64,000 nucleotides of DNA from Agrobacterium tumefaciens. Lineage in GTDB: Bacteria > Pseudomonadota > Alphaproteobacteria > Rhizobiales > Rhizobiaceae. Shown here piece by piece: positions 7,916 to 15,995 of this stretch (its first letter is position 1; every line of letters begins with the position of its first letter). Location of the stretch: the NCBI GenBank assembly GCA_017744915.1, contig JAGIAH010000014.1:27168-91167 (forward strand), written 5' to 3'. Below the pieces are notes generated by a model. The model worked only from the letters and a program-made list of their open reading frames with translations. It was not told the origin of the DNA and did not search any database. Both the position numbers and the translations under genes were made by a program.

Positions 7916-8715
7916 CGGCTCACCTCCGACTTGCGTGACCAGCGGTCGATGAAACCGATGCCGATGGACGAAAGCAGCGCGAGGATGAGATAGAGCAGGC
8001 AGGCGATGCTGTAGAAGAAGAAGGCTTCCTTGCTGACGCGGGCGGCGATGCCGGTCTGGCGGATGATGTCGGCAAGGCCGATGATCGAGACGTAGGAGGT
8101 GTCCTTCAGCAGGATGACCCAGAGATTGGTCATGCCGGGCAGGGCGATCCGCACGAGCTGCGGGATGATGATGAGCACCATGGTGCGGCCGCGCGACAGG
8201 CCGAGCGCGTGGCCGGCCTCATATTGTCCCTTCGGTATGGCCTTGAAGGCGGAAAGCAGCACTTCAGACGCATAGGACGAGAACACCACGGAGAGTGCCA
8301 CCATGCCCGCCACGAAGGCGTTGATTTCGACGGGCCCGGTGATGCCCACATAACCGGCCACCGATTGCAGCAGCATCTGGATGCCGTAATAGACGATGAA
8401 GAGCGTCAGGAGTTCCGGCAGGCCGCGGAAAATGGTGGTGTAGATGCCGGTCGCCAGCCGCAGCGATTTTTCTTCCGATTGTGCGGCAAGCGCGATGAGG
8501 AAACCGATCAGCAGCCCGACGGGCAGGGTGGCGAGCGCCAGCGAGATGGTGACCTTGACGCCGAAGGCGATTTCATCGCCCCAGCCCGCATCGCCGCAGG
8601 CGACGAGGGTGCCGTTTCCGAAAAGCGAGAAGAGACCGACCGGTCCGCAAAAAGGATCGAGAAGTGTCGAGACATAGGTCCAGAACGCACCTATGGCGGA
8701 AAATGCTCCGCTCAT
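7912..8715 (-). CDS. Polar amino acid ABC transporter permease (HisQ type)
   Basis: The 267-residue permease partners the HisM-type subunit whose start overlaps its stop. It has the HisQ-like order of segments, with TTIFRGLPELLTLFIVYYGIQ in the middle and the ATPase-docking loop EAGHALGLSRGRTMVLIIIPQL. A long first periplasmic stretch (FCGPVGLFSLFGNGTLVACGD) follows the N-terminus. It lies 112 bases downstream of the binding-protein gene, behind a terminator-like hairpin, so it is probably expressed at a lower level than the binding protein. No ATPase gene adjoins it. Confidence 0.92.
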   Translation of the reverse strand: MSGAFSAIGAFWTYVSTLLDPFCGPVGLFSLFGNGTLVACGDAGWGDEIAFGVKVTISLALATLPVGLLIGFLIALAAQSEEKSLRLATGIYTTIFRGLPELLTLFIVYYGIQMLLQSVAGYVGITGPVEINAFVAGMVALSVVFSSYASEVLLSAFKAIPKGQYEAGHALGLSRGRTMVLIIIPQLVRIALPGMTNLWVILLKDTSYVSIIGLADIIRQTGIAARVSKEAFFFYSIACLLYLILALLSSIGIGFIDRWSRKSEVSR

Positions 8716-8778
8716 GCCAGTTTTCCCCCGCGGTCTTAAGCCGCCGTGATTGTTATGCTGACGTTTTCAAACAAAAAT

Positions 8779-8801
8779 GGCGGAAGGGCAAGCCTTCCGC
8801 C
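8779..8801 (-). terminator. Attenuator-like hairpin between the binding protein and permease genes
   Basis: A perfect 9-bp GC-rich stem (8779-8787 with 8793-8801, GGCGGAAGG/CCTTCCGCC) has a 5-base loop and is followed on the minus strand by ATTTTTG. It lies 27 bases after the binding-protein stop and before the permease genes. In such operons a hairpin here often lowers read-through into permeases and stabilises the binding-protein mRNA. Confidence 0.8.
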
Positions 8802-8827
8802 ACCAGATTTCAACAGATCGAACAGGC

Positions 8828-9601
8828 TCACTCGCCGTAAACGTCGAAATCGAAGTATTTTTTGTTGATCTCCTGATACTTGCCGCTGGCGCGAATACCG
8901 GCGATGGCGGCCGTGAACTTGTCGGCCAGCGCCGTGTCACCCTTGCGAACGGCGACGCCCGCGCCATTGCCGTTGATCTCGACGTCGACCTTGAGCGGCG
9001 TCAGGATCTTGCAGCAGGCGCCGGCATCCGTCTTCAGCCATTCCGAAAGCACGACGATATCGTCGATGACGGCGTCGATGCGGCCATTGGCAATGTCGAG
9101 CTTATATTCGTCAGCGGTCGGATACATCTTCACGTTGGCATCCGGAAAATGCTTTTCGGCATAGTTGGAGTGGGTGGTGGAACCCTGCGCACCGAGCGAC
9201 TTGCCCTTGAGATCGTCGAGGGACTTGATCGGCGAATCCTTCGGCACGGCGATGGCCGGCGGGGTGTTGTAGTACTTCTTGGAGAAGTCGACCTTCTGGA
9301 GGCGTTCCGGCGTGATCGACATGGACGCGATGATGGCGTCGAACTTCTTGGCCTGCAGGGCGGGAATGATGCCGTCCCAGTCATTGGTGACGAAGGTGCA
9401 TTCGGCCTTCATTTGTTCGCACAGCGCCTTGGCGATGTCGATGTCGAAGCCGGTCAGCGTGCCGTCGGCTTCGAGATTGTTGAAGGGCGGGTAGGCGCCT
9501 TCGGTGCCGATGACGATCTTGTCCTGCGCGAGGGCAGCGCCGGAAAACAGCGAGATGGCGGCAATCGATGCGGCTGCGAGCAGACGGGTGGAAATAGGCA
9601 T
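8828..9601 (-). CDS. Periplasmic polar amino acid (lysine/arginine/ornithine-type) binding protein
   Basis: The 257-residue protein has a signal peptide (about 1-25, cleaved after GAALA) and a family-3 solute-binding fold: IGTEGAYPPFNN, GFDIDIAKALCEQMKAECTF, DWDGIIPALQAKKFDAIIASMSIT and GAQGSTTHSNY are the familiar landmarks of the HisJ/ArgT/OccT group. The two-cysteine stretch KTDAGACCKIL is also seen in opine-type relatives. It should deliver an amino acid or opine to the two permeases downstream. The exact ligand is not predictable from the sequence. Confidence 0.92.
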   Translation of the reverse strand: MPISTRLLAAASIAAISLFSGAALAQDKIVIGTEGAYPPFNNLEADGTLTGFDIDIAKALCEQMKAECTFVTNDWDGIIPALQAKKFDAIIASMSITPERLQKVDFSKKYYNTPPAIAVPKDSPIKSLDDLKGKSLGAQGSTTHSNYAEKHFPDANVKMYPTADEYKLDIANGRIDAVIDDIVVLSEWLKTDAGACCKILTPLKVDVEINGNGAGVAVRKGDTALADKFTAAIAGIRASGKYQEINKKYFDFDVYGE

Positions 9602-9945
9602 TTCGATCCTCTCTTTTGGTCGTTCATCCGCAGTCTGTTGTTGTTTTCAGTGCGGACGCCAGGGGCGCTGGGCGCGGCAGAACGGATTATACCGCCTGTG
9701 GCCTTCAGCGCGGATCAGATTATTCGTCCGGTTGGTCAAAAAATGCAACTGCAATATTAGCGACCGCGTTTGTGCCGCAGAGCTTCCACGAAAACGCCTT
9801 GATCTGTTCATTTCCGGTACAGAAGGCTTTGTTCATCATGGGAACCGAAGCGTGTGCCGGGCGTTGACCAGCGCCTGCACGCGCAGCCGGATTCACGATG
9901 TTGCGGCACACGCGACGTAAAACGATGGCAGATGAGGAAGCACTG
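9602..9945. other. Divergent intergenic region without a gene
   Basis: The 344 bases separate the binding-protein gene from the OmpA-like gene and must hold both promoters. I see no open frame with codon use like the neighbours, no hairpin with a T-tract and no strong palindrome. Confidence 0.6.
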
Positions 9946-12243
9946 ATGCTGAAGAAGAACACATTGCTGACGGGGGTGGTTTTCCCCCTCATGTCGCTGG
10001 CGATTGCGGTGGAGCCGGCAGCCGCCGGTTTTGCCGGCGCCGCGCGGGCGCAGACACAGATGCCCCATTCGCAGAGCCCGCTGATCCTGGCGCAGGCACA
10101 GCCGGAAGCGGAGAACCCGGAAGAGGAACTGCGCAAGAAGCACAAGCAGGCCGAGGAGGCGCAGCCGCAGGCCGAGCCTCAGAAACACGAACGCGCGCCG
10201 GAAGCCCCGCGTGAACGGCCGCCCGAACCGAAGGCCGAAGCACCCGCCGAACCACGCCCCGAACCCCAGCGGGAGCCCCAAAGGGAGCCCCAGCGCGAAG
10301 CGCAGCCCGAACCGCAGCGGGAACCCCAGCAGCGCGAGGCCCGCCCGGAACCCGCGCCGGCACCTGCCGAACAGCCGCAGGAGCGCCCGCGTAAACCCGA
10401 ACGTGCGCAGGAGCCGCAGGGCGAGGGTGAACAGCGCCCGGCACGCCAGCGGGAGGCAGCGCCCGAAGCCGCACCGGCCGAACAGCAGCCGCAGGAACGT
10501 CCGCGCAAGCCTCAACGGGCGGAACAACCCGCCGGCGAAGGCGAGCAACGCCCGGAACGTCCCCGCAAGGAGAAGGAACCCACGAAGGAGCCTGCGAAGG
10601 AACCCGCTGCCGAACAGCAGCCCGCCGCGCGCCCGGAAAGCTCCGAGCAGCCCGCCAAGCCCCGCGAACCGGCACCCGCGAAAAAACCGCAGGTAGAGGA
10701 AAAGGCCCCGGAACAGAAAGCCGAGCCGGCTGAAAAACCCGTTCCCGAGAAAAAGCCGGCAGCCCCCGAGCCCGCCGTGAAGGAAGCGCCGGTCCCGACC
10801 GAAGCGCCAACACCTGCGCGCCCACCGGCACCTGAGGTGCAACCCAACCCCGCACCCGGCCGCCAGCCTTCCGAGCAGCCGGCCGAAGGCCAGGGCAGGA
10901 CGGAGCCCGCAGCGCCGCTGCCGGGTGCCCCGACACCTCCGCCGCCGAGCGGTGCGACGACCGGACAGGCGCCGGCCAGTGAGCCCGTGCCCAATCAGGT
11001 CGCCGTGCCGCAGACGGAAGCGCCGCCGATGACGAAGGAGGAACTGGACAAGGCCAAGGCAATCGCCAAGGATCCGTCCAAGACCGCTGACACCGTCATC
11101 CTGCCGGTAGACAAGGGCGCGGCCGTTCTTGACAGCGACAAAGAAGTGGAACGCTCGGGCAACCGCCAGACCCGCGAGGAACGTCGCCGCGAGCGCGAAC
11201 AGGCCGGTGACGTCAAGGTTCCGACCTCCGACGCCGAAGCACAGCGCGCCGGTGCCGCCGAAGGCAAGGCCCCGCCGCCGCCCGTGAAGATGGAGGCGAT
11301 TACCTCCCAGCAGGGCGAGCGCATCGACCGTCGTCCGCAATATGAGCGGCCGGAAGGCGTGCGTGAATGGCAGCCACGCGAAGGCCGTCCGCGTGACCGG
11401 GATCGTGACGCGCCGATCATCCTGCAGTTCGGCGACCGTGTCGTGGTGCGCGGTGACGACAACCAGCGCTTCATCCGTGATGGCGGCGAGCCCTATTACG
11501 AACGCCTGCCGGGCGGCCGTGTGCGCGAAACCGTCGAGCGCCGTGACGGCACGCAGGTGGTGACGATCCGCAACCGCTACGGCGACGTCATCCAGCGTTC
11601 GCGCATCGATGATCGCGGCCGGGAATATGTGCTGTTTTATGCACCGGAACTGATGGACGATCCCGACCGCGATTATGTCTATCGCGACCCGGGCCTTGAC
11701 CTGCCGCCGATGCGCCTGCGCATTCCCGTGACCGACTACATCATCGACACCTCGAGCGATCCGGACCGCGATTATTACCGCTTCCTGGAGCAGCCGCCCG
11801 TCGAGCCTGTTGAGCGTGTCTATTCGCTGGACGAAGTGCGTTATTCGGCCCGTATCCGCGACAAGGTGCGCCGTATCGACCTCGATACCATCACCTTTGC
11901 CACCGGCAGCGCCGAAATTCCGATGACGCAGGCCCGCTCGCTGCGCAAGGTTGCGGATGCGATCAACAAGGCGCTGAACAAGAACCCGGCGGAAACCTTC
12001 CTGATCGAAGGCCATACCGATGCCGTCGGTTCGGATGAAAGCAACCTCGTCCTTTCCGACGAGCGCGCCGCCTCCGTCGCCAATGTGTTGACCGACGTTT
12101 ACGGCATTCCGCCGGAAAACCTCGCGACGCAGGGTTATGGCGAGCGTTACCTGAAGGTGCAGACGCTCGGCCCGGAACAGCAGAACCGCCGCGTCACCAT
12201 CCGCCGCGTGACGCCGCTGGTGAAGCCCGTCGCGCAGAACTGA
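9946..12243 (+). CDS. OmpA-family outer-membrane protein with very long Pro/Glu/Arg-rich region
   Basis: The 765-residue protein starts with a signal peptide (MLKKNTLL to about residue 36, ARAQ). Residues about 50-350 are low-complexity Pro/Glu/Arg/Gln/Ala with short repeats of the REPQ, ERPRKP and AEPRPEP kind. Then comes a charged segment, a region rich in RxGDVIQRSRIDDRGREY, and a C-terminal OmpA peptidoglycan-binding domain (about 640-755) with IEGHTDAVGSDESN, LSDERAASVANVL, GYGE and NRRV. It probably ties the envelope to peptidoglycan, with the proline-rich part spanning the periplasm. ATG 9946 has GAGGA seven bases upstream; ATG 9898 would put extra residues before the signal peptide. 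A strong terminator follows. Confidence 0.88.
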   Translation: MLKKNTLLTGVVFPLMSLAIAVEPAAAGFAGAARAQTQMPHSQSPLILAQAQPEAENPEEELRKKHKQAEEAQPQAEPQKHERAPEAPRERPPEPKAEAPAEPRPEPQREPQREPQREAQPEPQREPQQREARPEPAPAPAEQPQERPRKPERAQEPQGEGEQRPARQREAAPEAAPAEQQPQERPRKPQRAEQPAGEGEQRPERPRKEKEPTKEPAKEPAAEQQPAARPESSEQPAKPREPAPAKKPQVEEKAPEQKAEPAEKPVPEKKPAAPEPAVKEAPVPTEAPTPARPPAPEVQPNPAPGRQPSEQPAEGQGRTEPAAPLPGAPTPPPPSGATTGQAPASEPVPNQVAVPQTEAPPMTKEELDKAKAIAKDPSKTADTVILPVDKGAAVLDSDKEVERSGNRQTREERRREREQAGDVKVPTSDAEAQRAGAAEGKAPPPPVKMEAITSQQGERIDRRPQYERPEGVREWQPREGRPRDRDRDAPIILQFGDRVVVRGDDNQRFIRDGGEPYYERLPGGRVRETVERRDGTQVVTIRNRYGDVIQRSRIDDRGREYVLFYAPELMDDPDRDYVYRDPGLDLPPMRLRIPVTDYIIDTSSDPDRDYYRFLEQPPVEPVERVYSLDEVRYSARIRDKVRRIDLDTITFATGSAEIPMTQARSLRKVADAINKALNKNPAETFLIEGHTDAVGSDESNLVLSDERAASVANVLTDVYGIPPENLATQGYGERYLKVQTLGPEQQNRRVTIRRVTPLVKPVAQN

Positions 12244-12263
12244 TCGGGTTCGGGAAGAAAAAC

Positions 12264-12299
12264 AAAGGCCCGGAAAGCGCAAGCTTTCCGGGCCTTTTT
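12264..12299 (+). terminator. Strong terminator after the OmpA-family gene
   Basis: A perfect 15-bp stem (12264-12278 with 12283-12297) closes a GCAA tetraloop and ends in a T-tract. It starts 20 bases after the stop codon. The A-run on the left lets it work on the minus strand as well. Confidence 0.93.
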
Positions 12300-12331
12300 G
12301 TTGTTGGCGACAGGTCTTTCCAGCAACTCGA

Positions 12332-12418
12332 CGTCATCCTCGGGCTCGTCCCGAGGATCCAATCACGTCTCACCGGGTGAGGCGTCGCAGATGCTCGGGA
12401 CAGGCCCGAGCATGACGG
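12332..12418. repeat. Intergenic mosaic repeat, CCTCGGGC family, copy 1
   Basis: Two palindromes bound the element: ATCCTCGGGCTCGTCCCGAGGAT at the left and ATGCTCGGGACAGGCCCGAGCAT at the right, with about 40 unrelated bases between and GTCAT/ATGAC at the ends. A second copy is at 23947-24031 and a half copy at 44523-44551. It resembles the rhizobial intergenic mosaic elements. Confidence 0.8.
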
Positions 12419-12532
12419 ATGGGACGTTTGCGATGACCTCCCATGTCCGGGAAGTCAAAAGCTCCCCGGCTCATCTCTATTTTGACGAAGACTCTCTGCT
12501 GTCGAACGGAACAGAAGAGGGGAGGCATGGCC

Positions 12533-13456
12533 TCAGTTCAGCGCCACGGCGATTTCAGCCGCAAGCTGCGCATTGTTGCGCACCAGCGCAATATTGGTCT
12601 CGAGGCTGCGCCCATCCGTCAGGCGGAAGATATCGCCGAGCAGGTAAGGCGTGACCGCCTTGCCGGTGACTTCATCACGCTCGGCGTGGGAGATGGCGCG
12701 GTTGATGTAGATTTCCATCTCCTCGCGCGGAATTTCGTCGGCTTCCGGCACGGGATTGGCCACCAGCATGCCGCCATCGATGCCGAGCTGTTCGCGGGTC
12801 GCCTGGAAATTGGCGATTGCCGCCGGGCTGTTCAGCGAGAGCGGGCTCGCCAGGCCGGAGGAGCGCGACCAGAAGGCCGGGAATTCTTCAGACCCGAAGG
12901 TGACGACCGGCACGCCGTTGGTTTCGAGAACTTCCAGCGTCTTCGGAATATCGAGGATTGCCTTGGCGCCGGCGCAGACGACGATCACGCCGGTTCTGGC
13001 AAGCTCGGTCAGGTCTGCGGAAATATCGAAGGTTTCTTCCGCGCCCTTGTGCACGCCGCCAATGCCGCCGGTGGCGAAAACGCGGATGCCGGCGCGGGCG
13101 GCGGCGATCATGGTGGCGGCAACCGTGGTGGCGCCGGTGCGGCGTTCGGCGATCGCAAAGGCGATATCGGCGCGCGAGACCTTCATGGCGTCGGTGGTCT
13201 GCGCAAGCGCCTCGAGCTGGTCTTTCTCAAGGCCGATATGCAAATTGCCGTGAATGACGGCGATGGTGGCCGGAACCGCACCCTGATCACGGATGATCTG
13301 TTCGACGCTTTCCGCCATCTCGATATTGCCGGGATAGGGCATACCATGGGTGATGATGGTCGATTCGAGCGCGACGATCGGCGCACCGCGCTGCTTGGCG
13401 GCGGCGACTTCCTGAGAATAGACGATGGGCAGGAGCGGGGAGATGGGGCGGGTCAT
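12533..13456 (-). CDS. psuG: Pseudouridine-5'-phosphate glycosidase
   Basis: PsuG splits pseudouridine 5'-phosphate into uracil and ribose 5-phosphate, breaking the C-C glycosidic bond. The 307-residue protein carries the family hallmarks: VALESTIITHGMPYPGN (with the catalytic Glu), MKVSRADI (catalytic Lys), ATGGIGGVH, and GGMLVANPVPE near the C-terminus. I use ATG 13456 (MTRPIS); a TTG 15 bases upstream is also possible. It follows the PfkB kinase gene by 30 bases or fewer, giving the psuK-psuG operon order. Confidence 0.94.
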   Translation of the reverse strand: MTRPISPLLPIVYSQEVAAAKQRGAPIVALESTIITHGMPYPGNIEMAESVEQIIRDQGAVPATIAVIHGNLHIGLEKDQLEALAQTTDAMKVSRADIAFAIAERRTGATTVAATMIAAARAGIRVFATGGIGGVHKGAEETFDISADLTELARTGVIVVCAGAKAILDIPKTLEVLETNGVPVVTFGSEEFPAFWSRSSGLASPLSLNSPAAIANFQATREQLGIDGGMLVANPVPEADEIPREEMEIYINRAISHAERDEVTGKAVTPYLLGDIFRLTDGRSLETNIALVRNNAQLAAEIAVALN

Positions 13457-13486
13457 TTTAGTTTGTTCCAATTTTCAAAAGCGGGT

Positions 13487-14428
13487 TCATGCCAGTATTT
13501 CAGCCTGGGGAACAAGCCCCAACATGGCGTCGACACTGTCTTTTGATAGTTCCTGGGCCGTGGCGAAGGGCGATTGCACGGTGATGGCGGCCGCGGCCGC
13601 CCCCTGTCTCAATGCTTCTGCAATCGTCTTTCCCTCGGCAATGGCGGCGAGATAACCCGACGCCATGGCATCACCGGCGCCGGTGACGTCTTTCACCTCA
13701 CGGATGAGGGGCGGGTGGAGGATTGCTTTTTCCGTTCCGTTGAAGGCCACCACTTCGCTTGCGCCACGGGTGACGACGCCGCCGGAAAGCCCGGCCTTGC
13801 GCAGAATATCCGGCCAGTCACGGACATTCTGTGCCGTCTCGCCGGTCAGTGCGCGGGCTTCCGCCTCGTTCATGAAGAGAATGCCGATATCACCGAGCGC
13901 CGCTTTCAGCTTCACCGCCTTGGCGGGCGAAATGGCGATGGCCGCAAGCGGCTTTTCGCAGGCCCGGGCGATGAGGCCGAGCGCCGTCAGCGTGTCTTCG
14001 GGCAGATTGGCGTCGCAGAGCAGGATATCGCTGGCGGTGATCGCCTCGCGCACGCCGCGCACCTTCAGGCGGCGCGGGGTGAAGAGCTTGTAGAGGTCCA
14101 TGTCGGCAAGCGCGATGACCAGATTGCCGTCACGCTCCAGAATGGCGGTGTAGCTCGGCGTGCGGCGGTCGAGGAAGACGAAGGGCGTGTCCTCCACCCC
14201 GGCCTGCCTTGCTGCCTCCGCCACGGCTTCTCCTGTCACATCGCCGCCGCGCGGGGCGATGATGCGGACCTTAAAACCGAGGCGGGAAAGATTGCGCGCG
14301 GCGTTAAAACCGCCGCCGCCGGCCTCTTCCATCCACGAGCCGGGATTGCTGGCGCCGGGCGCCGTCTCGGTCTCGATCATGCCGCGCCGGTCGATATGCG
14401 CGCCGCCCAGAACGAGTATTTTCTTCAC
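13487..14428 (-). CDS. psuK: PfkB-family kinase, probable pseudouridine kinase
   Basis: The 313-residue protein is a ribokinase-fold (PfkB) kinase: LVLGGAHIDRRG at the N-terminus, the GGGGFNAARNLSRLG substrate-lid motif at about 37-51, and the C-terminal anion-hole/catalytic motif DVTGAGDAMASGYLAA. Because the next gene is psuG, the substrate is most likely pseudouridine, phosphorylated at the 5' position to feed PsuG. That assignment rests on context; the PfkB family alone does not fix the sugar or nucleoside. ATG 14428 starts at the typical MKKILVLGG. Confidence 0.87.
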   Translation of the reverse strand: MKKILVLGGAHIDRRGMIETETAPGASNPGSWMEEAGGGGFNAARNLSRLGFKVRIIAPRGGDVTGEAVAEAARQAGVEDTPFVFLDRRTPSYTAILERDGNLVIALADMDLYKLFTPRRLKVRGVREAITASDILLCDANLPEDTLTALGLIARACEKPLAAIAISPAKAVKLKAALGDIGILFMNEAEARALTGETAQNVRDWPDILRKAGLSGGVVTRGASEVVAFNGTEKAILHPPLIREVKDVTGAGDAMASGYLAAIAEGKTIAEALRQGAAAAAITVQSPFATAQELSKDSVDAMLGLVPQAEILA

Positions 14429-14589
14429 GCTTGCGTTTCCCTCTTTGGCGGATGGAAAGACCGGACGATTCGGCCTAAACTGATGTCTTCCTGACCTCGC
14501 ATCCGGTTTGCGGCGATGGGCCGGGCACGGAAAAACGAAAGCAGAACAAACTACTTATCGCTATTTGTTTTCAATATGCTGGCTCAGCC

Positions 14590-14606
14590 TTGCGAAATGA
14601 GAACAA
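14590..14606 (+). promoter_or_regulatory. Putative LexA (SOS) operator of recA
   Basis: The sequence TTG-N11-CAA (TTGCGAAATGAGAACAA) lies about 70 bases before the recA start. It fits the operator described for the Rhizobium etli recA gene. An overlapping GAAC-N7-GTAC at 14601-14615 is close to the GAAC-N7-GAAC/GTTC class of rhizobial SOS boxes. Confidence 0.65.
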
Positions 14607-14674
14607 ATAGAGTACATACCGTTTCCATACTGCTTCATTGCCTGTGCGGCTTCAATAACCTAAAGGTGGTTCGG

Positions 14675-15766
14675 ATGGCACAAAATTCTTTGCGTCTCGT
14701 AGAGGATAAATCGGTGGATAAAAGCAAGGCACTGGAAGCGGCGCTCTCCCAGATCGAACGGTCGTTCGGCAAGGGATCGATCATGAAGCTCGGTTCCAAT
14801 GAAAACGTGGTTGAGGTGGAGACCGTTTCGACGGGTTCGCTCAGCCTGGATATCGCGCTCGGCATCGGCGGTCTGCCGAAGGGGCGCATCATTGAAATTT
14901 ATGGTCCGGAAAGCTCCGGTAAAACGACGCTGGCATTGCAGACGATTGCGGAAGCCCAGAAGAAGGGCGGCATCTGCGCCTTCGTGGACGCCGAACATGC
15001 GCTCGATCCGGTCTATGCCCGCAAGCTAGGTGTGGATCTGCAGGGCCTTCTGATCTCGCAGCCGGATACGGGTGAGCAGGCTCTGGAAATCACCGATACG
15101 CTGGTGCGCTCCGGCGCGGTGGACGTGCTCGTGGTCGACTCCGTTGCGGCACTGACGCCGCGGGCGGAAATCGAGGGCGAAATGGGCGACAGCCTGCCGG
15201 GTCTTCAGGCCCGTCTGATGAGCCAGGCGCTGCGCAAGCTCACCGCTTCGATCTCCAAGTCGAAGTGCATGGTGATCTTCATCAACCAGATCCGCATGAA
15301 GATCGGCGTCATGTTCGGTTCGCCGGAAACGACGACGGGCGGTAACGCTCTCAAGTTCTACGCCTCCGTGCGCCTCGACATTCGCCGTATCGGCGCCGTC
15401 AAGGAGCGTGAAGAGGTTGTCGGCAACCAGACACGCGTCAAGGTCGTCAAGAACAAGATGGCACCGCCCTTCAAGCAGGTGGAATTCGACATCATGTATG
15501 GCGAAGGCGTTTCCAAGACCGGTGAGCTGGTCGATCTCGGCGTGAAGGCCGGTATCGTCGAGAAATCCGGTGCCTGGTTCTCCTATAACAGCCAGCGTCT
15601 GGGGCAGGGGCGTGAAAACGCCAAGACCTTCCTGCGCGACAATCCGGACACGGCCAATGAGATCGAACTGGCGCTGCGCCAGAATGCCGGTCTGATCGCC
15701 GACCGCTTCCTGCAGAATGGTGGGCCGGACGCCGGCGAAGGCGACGACGGCAGCGACGAGGGCTGA
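14675..15766 (+). CDS. recA: Recombinase A
   Basis: RecA forms ATP-dependent filaments on single-stranded DNA for strand exchange and LexA cleavage. The 363-residue protein has Walker [10 protein letters not shown] at 77-85, Walker [10 protein letters not shown], the loop regions [24 protein letters not shown] and [13 protein letters not shown], and an acidic C-terminal tail ([10 protein letters not shown]). ATG 14675 gives the standard rhizobial start [16 protein letters not shown]. The upstream in-frame extension is noncoding leader that contains the SOS operator. A hairpin terminator follows. Confidence 0.99.
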   Translation: MAQNSLRLVEDKSVDKSKALEAALSQIERSFGKGSIMKLGSNENVVEVETVSTGSLSLDIALGIGGLPKGRIIEIYGPESSGKTTLALQTIAEAQKKGGICAFVDAEHALDPVYARKLGVDLQGLLISQPDTGEQALEITDTLVRSGAVDVLVVDSVAALTPRAEIEGEMGDSLPGLQARLMSQALRKLTASISKSKCMVIFINQIRMKIGVMFGSPETTTGGNALKFYASVRLDIRRIGAVKEREEVVGNQTRVKVVKNKMAPPFKQVEFDIMYGEGVSKTGELVDLGVKAGIVEKSGAWFSYNSQRLGQGRENAKTFLRDNPDTANEIELALRQNAGLIADRFLQNGGPDAGEGDDGSDEG

Positions 15767-15825
15767 TACGGTCCGCGAAGGTCCGGGTATCGCAGCCGGG
15801 AGACTTTGCCGAACTGATATGGATT

Positions 15826-15863
15826 AAAAGGGTCGTGCGATTTTTCTTCGCGCGGCCCTTTTT
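15826..15863 (+). terminator. Terminator of recA
   Basis: The arms 15826-15840 and 15848-15862 form a 15-bp stem (AAAAGGGTCGTGCGA with TCGCGCGGCCCTTTT) that includes two G-U pairs, and it ends in a T-tract about 60 bases after the recA stop. Confidence 0.85.
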
Positions 15864-15995
15864 CCTTGCCTATATGTCTTGCTTCGCCTCCATGGCTGGA
15901 CAGGGCAGGATGCGGACGATAAAAGCCAGTGATTTTGCAATATAGCCATCTTCGGGATGGCGGTGATGGACTCCAGCTGTGAGCGGTGTGTGGGC

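Noticed and set aside
9808..12282. Long minus-strand open frame of 824 codons opposite the OmpA-like gene
   Set aside because: Its translation is low-complexity Leu/Arg/Gly, mirrored from the Pro/Glu-rich gene, without a family match or ribosome site. GC-rich low-complexity sequence keeps several frames open.
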